Part shown: positions 17,117 to 25,865 of the stretch, in pieces
Layout of the letters: every line of letters starts with the position of its first letter
Numbering within the stretch: the stretch's first letter is position 1
NCBI RefSeq assembly: GCF_014648495.1
Contig: NZ_BMRF01000001.1
Span: forward strand, 372,001-436,000
Length of the DNA: 64,000 bases
From: Actinomadura cremea
GTDB lineage: Bacteria > Actinomycetota > Actinomycetes > Streptosporangiales > Streptosporangiaceae
Direction of reading: 5' to 3'
Position numbers and translations under genes: made by a program
The notes under the pieces: generated by a model
Told to the model about the DNA's origin: nothing
What the model saw: only the letters and a program-made list of their open reading frames with translations
Databases searched by the model: none

Positions 17117-18789
17117 GCCGGTGTCCCCTTCGCGGGTTCGTAGGTGGTGACCAGTTCGGTGTGATCGTTCCCCGCGCGCGTCCGGACGAGCCGCGTGACG
17201 AGATGGCCGCGCCAGCGCGCATCGGAACGTTCCGGAAAGTCCTCGCGCCAGTGGCTCCCGCGCGTCTCCCGCCGGAGCCGGGCGGCGGCGACGATCGCGG
17301 ACGCGACCGTGTGCAGGTTCGTGACCTCCCACGCGTCCACGCCCGGAGCGGCGCCGGGGGCGGCGGGGTCCGCGCCGGGGAGGGCGGCGAGCTCGCGGGC
17401 GGCGGCCTCCAGGCCGTCCGCGCCGCGCAGGACGCCCGCGTGCCCGGTCATGATCCGCTGGACGTCCGTCCGCCGCGCCGGATCGAGCAGGGCGCCCGCG
17501 CCCGGCCCACGCTCCGCCGGCACGGCGTCAGGGGCGGGCGCGTCCGCCAGGTCGCCGGGGAGGGCGTCGGCGATCCGTGCGGCGAACACGAGCCCCTCCA
17601 GCAGCGAGTTGGACGCTAGCCGGTTCGCGCCGTGCACGCCCGTGCAGGCGACCTCGCCGCACGCGTACAGGCCGGGGACGGACGTGCGGCCCGCCATGTC
17701 GGTGCGGACACCGCCGCTCGCGTGGTGCGCGGCGGGCACGACCGGGATCGGCTCGGTGACGGGGTCGATGCCGTGGTGCCTGCACGCGGCGAGGATCGTC
17801 GGGAAACGCCGCTCCCACATTGCCGCGCCGAAGTGCCGCCCGTCCAGCAGCATGCAGGACGCGCCGGTCTCCCGCATCCGGTTCGTGATCCCCTTGGCGA
17901 CGACGTCGCGCGGCGCGAGTTCGGCCAGCTCGTGACGGCCGACCATGAACCGCTCGCCCGCGTGGTCGATCAGGTGGGCGCCCTCGCCCCGCACGGCCTC
18001 CGAGATGAGGGGCTGCTGCCCGCGCGCGCCCTTCCCGAGCCACAGGACGGTGGGGTGGAACTGGACGAACTCAAGGTCGGTGACCTCGGCTCCTGCACGC
18101 AACGCGAGTGCCACGCCATCACCCGTAGAAACTTCCGGGTTCGTGGTGGCGGAGAAGACCTGTCCGAGACCGCCCGTTGCGAGCACGACGGCGCGCGCGC
18201 GGACCGCCCCCACCCCGGCGGGCTGGCCCTCCCCCATCACATGCAGGGTGATGCCGGCGGCGCGTCCGTCCGCGTCCTTGAGCAGGTCGAGGACCAGCGC
18301 GTGCTCGATCACCTCGACGCCGGAGTCCTTGAGCGCGGCGAGCAGCGCCCGGCTGATCTCCGCGCCGGTCGCGTCGCCGCCCGCGTGCGCGATGCGGCGC
18401 CGCCGGTGCCCGCCCTCGCGGGTCAGCGCGATCCCGCCGCCCTCGGACCGGTCGAACGCCGCGCCGAGGTCGATGAGGTCGCGGACGGCGTCCGGCCCCT
18501 CGGTGACGAGCGCGCGGACGGCGTCCTCGTCGCACAGCCCCACGCCCGCGACCAGCGTGTCGTCCAGGTGCTCGGCGGGGGTGTCGTCGGGGGCGAGGGC
18601 GGCGGCGATCCCGCCCTGCGCCCAGCGCGTGGACCCGGCGTCCAGCAGCGCCTTCGTGACGAGCAGGACGCGCCCGTGCGCGCGGCAGCGGAGCGCGGTG
18701 ACGAGACCGGCGATGCCGGAGCCGACGACGACGACGTCGGTGCGGGCGGTCCAGCCGGGGTCGGGGGCGGTCAGCACGGAAGGGATCAT
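17113..18789 (-). CDS. nadB: L-aspartate oxidase
   Basis: A 558-residue FAD enzyme oxidising L-aspartate to iminoaspartate, the first step of NAD synthesis. The FAD-binding GSGIAG is at residues 23-28 after a hydrophobic strand; STRWAQGGIAAAL, the long succinate-dehydrogenase-like core with HHASGGVRTDMAGRTSVPGLYACGE, and the C-terminal HWREDFPERSDARW are characteristic. GGAGGAGGGCCC precedes ATG 18789. It is followed by nadC with a 4-nt overlap. No nadA is in this window, so quinolinate synthase must be elsewhere. Confidence 0.96.
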   Translation of the reverse strand: MIPSVLTAPDPGWTARTDVVVVGSGIAGLVTALRCRAHGRVLLVTKALLDAGSTRWAQGGIAAALAPDDTPAEHLDDTLVAGVGLCDEDAVRALVTEGPDAVRDLIDLGAAFDRSEGGGIALTREGGHRRRRIAHAGGDATGAEISRALLAALKDSGVEVIEHALVLDLLKDADGRAAGITLHVMGEGQPAGVGAVRARAVVLATGGLGQVFSATTNPEVSTGDGVALALRAGAEVTDLEFVQFHPTVLWLGKGARGQQPLISEAVRGEGAHLIDHAGERFMVGRHELAELAPRDVVAKGITNRMRETGASCMLLDGRHFGAAMWERRFPTILAACRHHGIDPVTEPIPVVPAAHHASGGVRTDMAGRTSVPGLYACGEVACTGVHGANRLASNSLLEGLVFAARIADALPGDLADAPAPDAVPAERGPGAGALLDPARRTDVQRIMTGHAGVLRGADGLEAAARELAALPGADPAAPGAAPGVDAWEVTNLHTVASAIVAAARLRRETRGSHWREDFPERSDARWRGHLVTRLVRTRAGNDHTELVTTYEPAKGTPA

Positions 18790-18865
18790 GGGCCCTCCTC
18801 CGGGGCTCGGTTCTCGTCATTGTGACACTAACCCCGGATCGGGATATTCCCCGCCCCCACGCAAA

Positions 18866-18903
18866 GCGGGCGGACCGCCCGGAAACCCGAACGATCCGCC
18901 CGC
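18866..18903 (-). terminator. Hairpin terminator downstream of panD
   Basis: Perfect 9-bp arms GCGGGCGGA / TCCGCCCGC with a 20-nt loop, 97 nt past the panD stop and upstream of the nadB start. It separates the pan and nad transcription units. Confidence 0.5.
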
Positions 18904-18999
18904 CCATGAACACCTCGGCCTTAGCCCTGACCTGCACCATCGCGCCCGCACCGAAGGCGGTTCCGAGCTTGCGGGAACCGGTCGCGGGCGACGCCGTTC

Positions 19000-19416
19000 T
19001 CAGCGCTGCACGAGGTCCCCGCGAAGGCCGTCGCCGCCGGGGACCGGCTCGGCGGGGTCGGTGCCCAGCGAAATGATCTTGTTGGACCGGTCGACGTGCA
19101 CCACCTGCGGGACGAACTCGCGCGCCTCGGCGTCGCTGAGCTGCGCGTAGCTGATGATGATCACCAGGTCGCCGGGCTGCACCAGCCGCGCCGCCGCGCC
19201 GTTGATCCCGATCACGCCGGAGCCGCGCTCGCCCGCGATCAGATAGGTCTCCAGCCGGGCCCCGTTGTCGATGTCGACGATGTGGACCTGCTCGCCGGGC
19301 AGCAGGTCGGCGGCGTCCATCAGGTCCTGGTCGATGGTCAGCGACCCGACGTAGTGCAGGTCCGCCTGGGTCACCGTGGCGCGGTGGATCTTCGACTTGA
19401 ACATCGTCCGGAACAT
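19000..19416 (-). CDS. panD: Aspartate 1-decarboxylase
   Basis: A 138-residue pyruvoyl enzyme making beta-alanine for pantothenate. The proenzyme self-cleaves between Gly24 and Ser25 in HYVGS, with Ser25 becoming the pyruvoyl group; [17 protein letters not shown] at the start and [19 protein letters not shown] later are family hallmarks. The ATG shares one base with the panC TGA (TGATG). The C-terminal tail after residue 120 ([15 protein letters not shown]) is longer than in Escherichia coli, as is usual in actinobacteria. Confidence 0.96.
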   Translation of the reverse strand: MFRTMFKSKIHRATVTQADLHYVGSLTIDQDLMDAADLLPGEQVHIVDIDNGARLETYLIAGERGSGVIGINGAAARLVQPGDLVIIISYAQLSDAEAREFVPQVVHVDRSNKIISLGTDPAEPVPGGDGLRGDLVQR

Positions 19417-20282
19417 CAGTGCTCCTTACCGAGCTGGAGGGGAACGTTGTCGATCAGGTGGGTGGCGCCGACGCGGCCCGCGACGGCGAGCACGGCGGGC
19501 CCGGCATGGTCGGCGGTGACCTCGGTGAACGTCGCCGGGTCGACGAGCACGAGGTAGTCCAGGTCCAGCGGCGGCTCGGCGGACGCGGCCGCGGCCAGCT
19601 CCGCGCGGGCCGCACCGAGCACCGCGTCCGGCCCGCCCCCCGCCGCCGCGGCGCCCGCGCCCGCCCGCAGCGCCCGCGACAGCGCGAGCGCGGTGCGGCG
19701 CTCGTCCGGCGACAGGTAGCGGTTGCGGCTCGACAGCGCCAGCCCGTCCGGCTCCCGGACGGTCGGAGCGCCGACGATCTCGACGGGCACGTTCAGGTCC
19801 GCGACCATCCGGCGGATCAGGGCGAGCTGCTGCGCGTCCTTCTCCCCGAACACGGCCACATCGGGACGTACCAGGTTCAACAACTTCAGGACGACGGTGA
19901 GCATTCCATCGAAGTGACCGGGCCGGGACGCACCCTCGACCACGGCGCCCATCGGCCCCGACTTCAACGTCACCTGCGGCTCCGCCGGATACATCACGTC
20001 GCGGGACGGCGCGAACACCACGTCCACGCCCGCGCGCGCACACGCCGCGAGGTCGTCCTCGAACGTGCGCGGGTACCGGTCGAAGTCCTCGCCGGGAGCG
20101 AACTGCAGCGGGTTCACGAAGATGCTGACGGCCACGCCGTCCGCCCGCGCGCGCGCCTCCCGTACGAGGGACAGATGGCCCTCGTGCAGCGCCCCCATGG
20201 TCGGGACGAGCGCCAACGTGCCCGGCGCGACCTTCCGGGCGGCGGCCAGCTCATCCCGCGTCCTCACGATGACGGGCGTCAC
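19416..20282 (-). CDS. panC: Pantothenate synthetase (pantoate-beta-alanine ligase)
   Basis: A 288-residue ATP-dependent ligase joining pantoate and beta-alanine. The HIGH-type nucleotidyl motif appears as [15 protein letters not shown] near residue 31; [18 protein letters not shown] and [11 protein letters not shown] (the KMSKS-equivalent) follow. It is translationally coupled to panD (1-nt overlap). panB is not in the window. Confidence 0.96.
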   Translation of the reverse strand: MTPVIVRTRDELAAARKVAPGTLALVPTMGALHEGHLSLVREARARADGVAVSIFVNPLQFAPGEDFDRYPRTFEDDLAACARAGVDVVFAPSRDVMYPAEPQVTLKSGPMGAVVEGASRPGHFDGMLTVVLKLLNLVRPDVAVFGEKDAQQLALIRRMVADLNVPVEIVGAPTVREPDGLALSSRNRYLSPDERRTALALSRALRAGAGAAAAGGGPDAVLGAARAELAAAASAEPPLDLDYLVLVDPATFTEVTADHAGPAVLAVAGRVGATHLIDNVPLQLGKEH

Positions 20283-20334
20283 GACGCTCTCCTCGACTCG
20301 CTCTCGTCCTGCTCCGACTCGTTCGGGCGCGGCT

Positions 20335-20364
20335 CGCCCCGATCGGGTTCGCCCCGATCGGGTT
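20335..20364. repeat. Two tandem 15-bp repeats between DUF2520 gene and panC
   Basis: CGCCCCGATCGGGTT occurs twice head to tail, each with the palindromic core CCCGATCGGG. It lies in the 163-bp gap upstream of panC. Possible operator or slippage product. Confidence 0.45.
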
Positions 20365-20445
20365 CGCCCTGGCCTGGCATGGTGCGGTGGGATATGTCCG
20401 GGTGCGGCTCATGACGGTCCACGGGTTCGTGCTCGTCCAAGACGG

Positions 20446-21372
20446 TCAGTCCGCCAAGGCCTCGAGGAGCCGCTCGGCGTCCTCCGGTTTGAGCATCCCG
20501 GCGCCGAGCGCCCGGTCGGCGGTGAGGCGGGCCAGCGCGATGTAGGCGCGCCGGCTCTCCGGCGACACCTTGCCGAGTTCCGCGACGTGGTCGGCGACCG
20601 TCCCGGCGTCGCCGCGCGCGACCGGGCCGGTCAGCCCGTCGATGCCGAGCCGCAGCGCGTTGTCGAGCGCGGCGCCCAGCAGCGGCCCGAGCATCGCGCC
20701 GGGCTCGTCCACCCCGGCCGTGCGCAGCAGGTCCATGGCCTCGACGACCAGTGTGACCAGGTGGTTCGCGCCACCGGCGAGCGCCGCGTGGTACAGCGGC
20801 CGCCGCTCCTCGGGGATCCACACCGGCTCGCCGCCCATCTCCACGACGAGCGCCTCGGCGACCGGCCGCAGCGGCTCCGGCGCGGTGACGCCGAACGAGA
20901 TCCCGGCGAGCCGGTCCACGTCGTCGGGGCGTCCGGTGAACGTCATCACCGGGTGCAGCGCCAGCGGCAGCGCACCCGCGCGGGTCAGCGGGTCCAGGAC
21001 GGCCGTCCCGAACCGGCCGCTGGTGTGCACCACCAGCTTGCCCGCGACCGGGACGCCCGCCGTGACGAATCCCGCGGCCAGGTCGGGCAGCTGGTCGTCG
21101 GGAACGGTCAGGAGCACCAGGTCGGCGGCGGCCACCGCCTCCTGCGGATCGGTGAGGGCCGCGCCGGGCAGCCGGTCGGCCGCCCGCTCCCGCGACCGCG
21201 CCGACACGGCCGTCGCGGCGACGACGCGGTGCCCGGCCAGTTCGAGCGCCGAGCCGAGCGCCGAGCCGACGCGGCCGGCGCCCACGACGCCGACCGACAG
21301 CCGGGCGGGGCGGTCCTCCGGGGCGGGCTGCTCGCTTCCGGGCGCGGCGGAAGGCATACCGTGCGAGTCCAT
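20446..21372 (-). CDS. Rossmann-fold/DUF2520 oxidoreductase-like protein
   Basis: A 308-residue protein of the family that adjoins panC in most actinobacteria (Rv3603c type). The N-terminal NAD(P)-binding fold starts LSVGVVGAGRVGSALGSAL (about residues 25-43); VLLTVPDDQLPDLA marks the cofactor edge; the C-terminal all-helical DUF2520 part contains HPVMTFTG and ALAGGANHLVTLVVEA. It resembles ketopantoate/6-phosphogluconate-type dehydrogenases, and its constant linkage to panC suggests a role in pantoate or pantothenate formation, which is not established. A 73-bp gap and a short tandem repeat separate it from panC. Confidence 0.85.
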   Translation of the reverse strand: MDSHGMPSAAPGSEQPAPEDRPARLSVGVVGAGRVGSALGSALELAGHRVVAATAVSARSRERAADRLPGAALTDPQEAVAAADLVLLTVPDDQLPDLAAGFVTAGVPVAGKLVVHTSGRFGTAVLDPLTRAGALPLALHPVMTFTGRPDDVDRLAGISFGVTAPEPLRPVAEALVVEMGGEPVWIPEERRPLYHAALAGGANHLVTLVVEAMDLLRTAGVDEPGAMLGPLLGAALDNALRLGIDGLTGPVARGDAGTVADHVAELGKVSPESRRAYIALARLTADRALGAGMLKPEDAERLLEALAD

Positions 21373-21535
21373 CGTTCGTTCCAGTCCTCAAACGTAGGTA
21401 CCGGACGTGCGGGCCCCAGCGTACCCACGAACGGGGCCCGCGTCCGCCGTCGGGGCCGTCCCGTCCCGAAGACGGCGGCGCGCCGCCCCGGGGACCGGCT
21501 GGTCGGGGGCGGCGCGCCGCGGTTCGCAGACCGGT

Positions 21536-24022
21536 CTACCCGGTCGCGAGGGACTCCACGATCGACGCCTTCGCCGCGCGGCGCGCGGGCATGACGGCGG
21601 CCAGCACCCCGGCGACGGCGGCCAGCACCATGAACCCCGCCACCTGCCCGTACGGCAGCGCGAACACCGAGCTGTCGCCCATCGCCTGCGTCGCCGCCCA
21701 GCCGAACGCGACGCCGAGGACGACCCCGGTGAGCGCGCCGATCACCGCCATCACCAGCGCCTCGATCGACAGCATCCGGCGCAGCTGCCGCTTGGTGATC
21801 CCGAGGGCGCGCAGCAGCGCCGACTCCCGGGTGCGCTCCACCACCGACAGCGTCAGCGTGTTCGCGATGCCGAACAGCGCGATGATGATCGCCAGGCCGA
21901 GCAGCCCACCGAAGATCATCAGCATCGTGTTCACGGAGTCGCTGAGGGTGTCCTTGAACTCCGCGACGGACATGACCCGGACCGTCGGGTACGGCTTGGC
22001 GGCGTCGTCGATCGCCTTGCGGGCGGCGTTCGCGTCCGTCCCGTCCGCCTGCTTGACCATGAGGGCGGTCGAGTCGCGGACGGCGAAGTAGCGGTCGAAG
22101 TCGGCCTCGGGCATCAGCACCCCGGTGAGGGCGGTCGTCTCGTGGACCCCGACGATCTTCACCTGCACGGTGCCGCGCTCGGAGGTGATCTCCGTGGTGT
22201 CGCCGACGGCCAGCCCGGAGCGCTCCATGACGTACTCGTCCACCATCGCGGTGCCCGGCCGCAGGTCCGACAGCGACCCTTCCGTGATCTTCGGCTTGAG
22301 CACCGTCCCGAGGGCCGACGCGGTCATCGTCGACACGTACGCCTCATCGCCGCCGACCGTCGCCTCGGTGTCCCGCAGCTCGACGACGTGGGAGAACTCC
22401 GGACGTTCCCGCAGCGCCGCGGCCAGCGCGTGCGGGACCCGCTGGTCGTCGCCGCCGAACTGCGTGCTCACCTGGAACTCGACGGGGAACTGCTCGTCGA
22501 TCTGCGCGACCGACGTCGCCTTCCCGCTCGCCGCGATCACCGCGAACAGGCTCATCAGCCCGACCCCGACCGTCAGCGCGATCGTCGTCGTCGCCGTCCG
22601 GCGCGGGGCGCGCCGCGCGTTCTCGACCGCGAGCCGGCCCGGGACCCCGCCGAGCCGTGCCGGGACCGCCCCCGCGAACCGGCCGAGCGGCCGCACCAGC
22701 GCCGGCATCGCCACGACCACTCCGGCGAAGAACAGGGCCCCGGCGCCCGCGACCATGAACATCGCGTTCTCGCCCTTCTCCATCCCGAGCGAGGCGTAAC
22801 CGCCGACGGCCAGGCCCAGCCCGCAGAACAGGGCGGCGAACAGCGTCCGGACGACGCCCAGGCGGAACCGTCCGCTGCCCGGCTCCAGCTCCGCGCGCAG
22901 CGCCGTCACCGGCGAGACGCGCGTGGCGGCGCGGGCCGGCAGCAGCGCGGACAGCACGGTCACGACGACGCCGACCGCGAGCCCGATCACGATCGTCCGG
23001 ACGGCCAGCGTCGGCGCGGCCACCGGGATGGCCTCGTTGAACCGGTGCACGACCGCGAGCAGCCCCCAGCCGAGCCCGAGCCCGACGGCCAGCCCCAGCA
23101 CCGACCCGACGAACCCCACCACGACGGACTCGGTCACCACGCTGCCGAACACCTGCCGGCGCGTCGCGCCGACGCAGCGCAGCAGCGCCATCTCCCGCAT
23201 CCGCTGGGCGATCAGGATCGAGAACGTGTTGTAGATGACGAGGGCCGAGACCAGCATCGCGACCATGCCGAACAGCAGGAGCCCGGTCCGAATGATCTTG
23301 GTGTCGGCGCCCGCCTCCCTGGCGAGCTCCGCCCCCAGCTCCTCGCCGGTGAGCACCTCGTACGAGCCGCCGGCGGCCGCCGCGACCGCGGCCTCGTCCG
23401 CACCGAGAACGTCCAGCTCCCGGTACGTCTTCTCGCCGGTCATCCGCAGCGCCGTCGCGGTGTCGAACCCGACCGCGCCCCGGTAGCTCGCCTCCTGGTC
23501 GATGCCGAAGTCGACCAGGCCGACGACGGTGAACCGGTGCGGCCGGTTCCGCTCGTCCAGCACCGTCGCGGTCTCACCGACCGCGAAGTCCTCCCGGTCG
23601 GCCAGATCCGTGTGGATCACGACCTCGCCGCCGCCGCGCGGAGCGCGCCCCTCGTCGACCACGTACCGCAGCAGCTCCCCGGACGGCACCGACAGCCCGA
23701 CCGTCGGCATGTCACCGATCGCCCTGCCGTCCTTGCCGACCAGGGCCGCGTCGCCCCGCACCAGCCCGACGGCCTGCGTGGCGCCCGGAACGGCCTGCAC
23801 CTTCTCGAGGACGTCCTGCGGGATGCCGCCGCCCTCGCCGGGCAGGACCGCGACGTCGATCTTCCCCGCCGACTTGGCGAACGTCTGGCCGAACGCCTTG
23901 TCCACGGTGTCGGTCAGGACGAACGTCCCGCCGATGAACCCGACCCCGAGCGTGATCGCGACGGCCGTCAGCACCAGCCGCAGCTTGTGGGCCCGCAGGC
24001 CCGCCAGCGTCGTCTTCAGCAT
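21536..24022 (-). CDS. ABC transporter permease, FtsX/MacB type
   Basis: An 828-residue membrane protein with two FtsX-type units. N-terminal helix HKLRLVLTAVAITLGVGFIGG, a large extracytoplasmic MacB-like domain (about residues 45-240), three helices, an intermediate hydrophobic pair, a second large extracytoplasmic domain (about 490-680), and three C-terminal helices ending VPARRAAK-type MPARRAAKASIVESL. This is the actinomycete pattern for exporters of lipids, peptides or drugs rather than importers. ATG 24022 shares one base with the ATPase stop (TGATG). The nearby two-component system is a plausible regulator. Substrate unknown. Confidence 0.9.
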   Translation of the reverse strand: MLKTTLAGLRAHKLRLVLTAVAITLGVGFIGGTFVLTDTVDKAFGQTFAKSAGKIDVAVLPGEGGGIPQDVLEKVQAVPGATQAVGLVRGDAALVGKDGRAIGDMPTVGLSVPSGELLRYVVDEGRAPRGGGEVVIHTDLADREDFAVGETATVLDERNRPHRFTVVGLVDFGIDQEASYRGAVGFDTATALRMTGEKTYRELDVLGADEAAVAAAAGGSYEVLTGEELGAELAREAGADTKIIRTGLLLFGMVAMLVSALVIYNTFSILIAQRMREMALLRCVGATRRQVFGSVVTESVVVGFVGSVLGLAVGLGLGWGLLAVVHRFNEAIPVAAPTLAVRTIVIGLAVGVVVTVLSALLPARAATRVSPVTALRAELEPGSGRFRLGVVRTLFAALFCGLGLAVGGYASLGMEKGENAMFMVAGAGALFFAGVVVAMPALVRPLGRFAGAVPARLGGVPGRLAVENARRAPRRTATTTIALTVGVGLMSLFAVIAASGKATSVAQIDEQFPVEFQVSTQFGGDDQRVPHALAAALRERPEFSHVVELRDTEATVGGDEAYVSTMTASALGTVLKPKITEGSLSDLRPGTAMVDEYVMERSGLAVGDTTEITSERGTVQVKIVGVHETTALTGVLMPEADFDRYFAVRDSTALMVKQADGTDANAARKAIDDAAKPYPTVRVMSVAEFKDTLSDSVNTMLMIFGGLLGLAIIIALFGIANTLTLSVVERTRESALLRALGITKRQLRRMLSIEALVMAVIGALTGVVLGVAFGWAATQAMGDSSVFALPYGQVAGFMVLAAVAGVLAAVMPARRAAKASIVESLATG

Positions 24023-24795
24023 CAGGCCCCCAGGTTCTTCAGCCGGTCCAGCACCGTCTCCGGGGTCGGCCGCTCGATCTCGCTCACGATCTCGCCGTCG
24101 CGCAGGAACACCACCCGGTCGGCGTACGAGGCCGCCACCGGGTCGTGGGTGACCATGACGATCGTCTGGCCCATCTCCCGGACGGACGAGCGCAGGAACC
24201 CCAGCACCTCGGCGCCCGCACGGGAGTCGAGGTTGCCCGTGGGCTCGTCCGCGAAGATGACCTCGGGACGGGCGACGAGGGCACGGGCGCACGCCACGCG
24301 CTGCTGCTGGCCGCCCGACAGCTCGTTCGGGCGGTGGGCGAGCCGGTCCCGCAGGCCGACGACATCGACGACCTGGTCGAACCACCGGCGGTCCGGCTTG
24401 CGGCCCGCGAGGTCCATCGGCAGCAGGATGTTCTGCTCGGCGGTGAGCGTCGGCAGCAGGTTGAACGCCTGGAAGACGAACCCGACCCGCTCGCGCCGCA
24501 GCATCGTCAACTGCCGGTCGTTCATCCCGGTGATCTCCGCGTCCCCGAGCGTGATCTGCCCGCCGCTGACCGTGTCGAGCCCGGCCAGGCAGTGCATCAG
24601 CGTCGACTTCCCGGACCCCGACGGGCCCATGATCGCGGTGAACGCGCCGCGGGCGAACCCGACGCTGACCCCGCGCAGTGCGTGGACGGCCGCGTCACCG
24701 GAGCCGTACACCTTCGACACCTCCGCGGCGACGACGGCCGGCGGTGCGGCTGCGGCGGGAGACCCTCCGGCGGGGCCGGTGAACGTGCTGGTCAC
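24022..24795 (-). CDS. ABC transporter ATP-binding protein, MacB/LolD type
   Basis: A 257-residue ATPase pairing with the FtsX-type permease. Walker A GPSGSGKST at residues 57-65, signature LSGGQ at 159-163, Walker B VIFADEP at 179-185, H-loop VTHDP. The first 20 residues are an Ala/Pro-rich extension. Together with the permease it forms a mechanotransmission-type exporter at the cytoplasmic membrane. An 18-bp palindrome lies about 120 bp upstream of its start. Confidence 0.93.
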   Translation of the reverse strand: MTSTFTGPAGGSPAAAAPPAVVAAEVSKVYGSGDAAVHALRGVSVGFARGAFTAIMGPSGSGKSTLMHCLAGLDTVSGGQITLGDAEITGMNDRQLTMLRRERVGFVFQAFNLLPTLTAEQNILLPMDLAGRKPDRRWFDQVVDVVGLRDRLAHRPNELSGGQQQRVACARALVARPEVIFADEPTGNLDSRAGAEVLGFLRSSVREMGQTIVMVTHDPVAASYADRVVFLRDGEIVSEIERPTPETVLDRLKNLGA

Positions 24796-24956
24796 GGTGA
24801 CTCCTTCGTGAACGGTTGACGACCGTCCACAACGCTAGGAATCCGCGGCCCTCCTGCCATCGACCTGACGGCCACGCTCCGCATCGGCTTCGAGGCTGTC
24901 CAGCGCCGCCGTGTACGACTTGAGTCGTACGCCCGGATCAGCCCTCGAACCGACCC
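24796..24956 (-). other. Upstream control region of the ABC exporter
   Basis: No gene is seen. It carries the exporter promoter region (TAGCGT near 24834 on the minus strand is a possible -10) and the palindrome at 24913-24930. Confidence 0.35.
24913..24930. promoter_or_regulatory. 18-bp palindrome upstream of the ABC exporter
   Basis: GTACGACT-TG-AGTCGTAC: perfect 8-bp arms with a 2-bp centre, 118-135 bp upstream of the ATPase start. Size and symmetry suit a dimeric regulator such as the NarL-type response regulator encoded 1 kb away; the link is inference. Confidence 0.5.
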
Positions 24957-25350
24957 CCGGCCAGACCGGACACCGCCGCCCCAGGGCAGCCCTCGCGCAG
25001 ATCCCCGGCCAGACCGGACGCCGACCCCCGGTGGGGCAGCCCCCGCCCCGGCCAGACCGAACGCCACCGCCCCCGGTCAGGCCGGACGTCGCCCCCCGGG
25101 CAGCCCTCGCGCCGCCCCCCGATCAAGCCTGACGTCGACCCCCCGGGGCAACCCCCGCACCGCCCCCGGCCAGACCGGACGCCACCGCCCCCGGGGCAGC
25201 CCCCGCGCCGACTTCCCGGTCACACCCATCACACCGGACACGAACACCGGGGCGGCCCTCGAACCGGCTCTCCCCGCCCAGACTGGACGCCGCCGACCCT
25301 CGGGGCGGCCGCCGCGCCAACGCCCCGGTCACCCCGGGCGCCGACTCCCC
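24957..25350. repeat. Degenerate ~48-bp tandem repeat array
   Basis: About eight to nine diverged copies of a unit anchored on GGCCAGACCGGACGCC and continuing through a C-rich stretch to GGGGCAGCCC. Anchors start at about 24959, 25007, 25050, 25075, 25121, 25168, 25218, 25276 and 25327, mostly 43-51 bp apart. No coding frame is conserved between units, so this is a non-coding minisatellite-like array between the exporter and the chaplin-like gene. Confidence 0.65.
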
Positions 25351-25361
25351 CGGAAAGACGA

Positions 25362-25394
25362 ACGCCGGCGACCCCGCGTGGGGATCCCCGGCGT
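25362..25394 (-). terminator. Terminator of the chaplin-like gene
   Basis: Stem ACGCCGG / CCGGCGT with a nested CCCC-GCGT-GGGG hairpin, 14 nt past the stop codon. It lacks a U-tract. Confidence 0.6.
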
Positions 25395-25407
25395 CCGGTG
25401 GGGTCGG

Positions 25408-25704
25408 TCAGTCGAAGTCGACCTCAGCGCCGCCCTTGCAGCCGGCGCCCGCGAGGCCGACGACCGCGACGGCGTTGCCGCACACGTTGATCGGCGCCGA
25501 GATCGGGACGAAGACCTGGTTTCCGCCCAGGACGCTGAAGTTGCCGCTCGTCTCGTTGTTGGAGAACGGGCCGCCGCCGTCGTGCTTCTTGCCGTGGTGA
25601 CCGTGGCCGTCCGAGCCGCCCGCGAAGGCGGCCGGGGCGGCGGCGAGGGCCGAGGCGGTCATGGCGAAACCGAGAACGCCGGTCGCGGCGAGCTTCTTGA
25701 TCAC
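25408..25704 (-). CDS. Short secreted chaplin-domain protein
   Basis: A 98-residue exported protein. Signal peptide MIKKLAATGVLGFAMTASALAA-type with probable cleavage after AFA at residue 28; a His/Gly/Lys-rich linker (SDGHGHHGKKHDGGG) follows; the C-terminal 40 residues match the chaplin (DUF320) pattern GNQVxVPxxxPINVCGNAVAVVGL with Cys75 and Cys89, which form a disulphide in Streptomyces chaplins. Chaplins coat aerial hyphae as amyloid surfactants. Only one chaplin unit is present and the His-rich linker is unusual. The start is preceded by GGAGGAC. This supports a filamentous, sporulating host. Confidence 0.8.
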   Translation of the reverse strand: MIKKLAATGVLGFAMTASALAAAPAAFAGGSDGHGHHGKKHDGGGPFSNNETSGNFSVLGGNQVFVPISAPINVCGNAVAVVGLAGAGCKGGAEVDFD

Positions 25705-25822
25705 GAAAGTCCTCCCGTATGTGGGCTTTCAGGGCCCGAGCTGACATTGCCCGACGCAGTCCGCGAAAGACGACGTCACGTACGGCAGTTACCCAGCTAC
25801 TTTCTGGTAAGCCAAATGATTC

Positions 25823-25854
25823 CCCCATGACGAAGACAAAAAGTCATCATGGGG
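25823..25854 (-). terminator. Hairpin downstream of the two-component operon
   Basis: CCCCATGAC pairs with GTCATCATGGGG around an A-rich loop (one 3-nt bulge), 12 nt past the response-regulator stop. On the minus strand the loop reads TTTTTGTCTTC. It separates the operon from the chaplin-like gene. Confidence 0.45.
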
Positions 25855-25865
25855 TGATCAACCTG

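Noticed and set aside
20279-21391. 370-codon frame overlapping the DUF2520 gene
   Set aside because: Out-of-frame shadow; the DUF2520 frame has the Rossmann motif and conserved ending.
24957-25350. CRISPR array
   Set aside because: Units are degenerate, unequal in length and lack constant repeats with unique spacers; no cas genes nearby.
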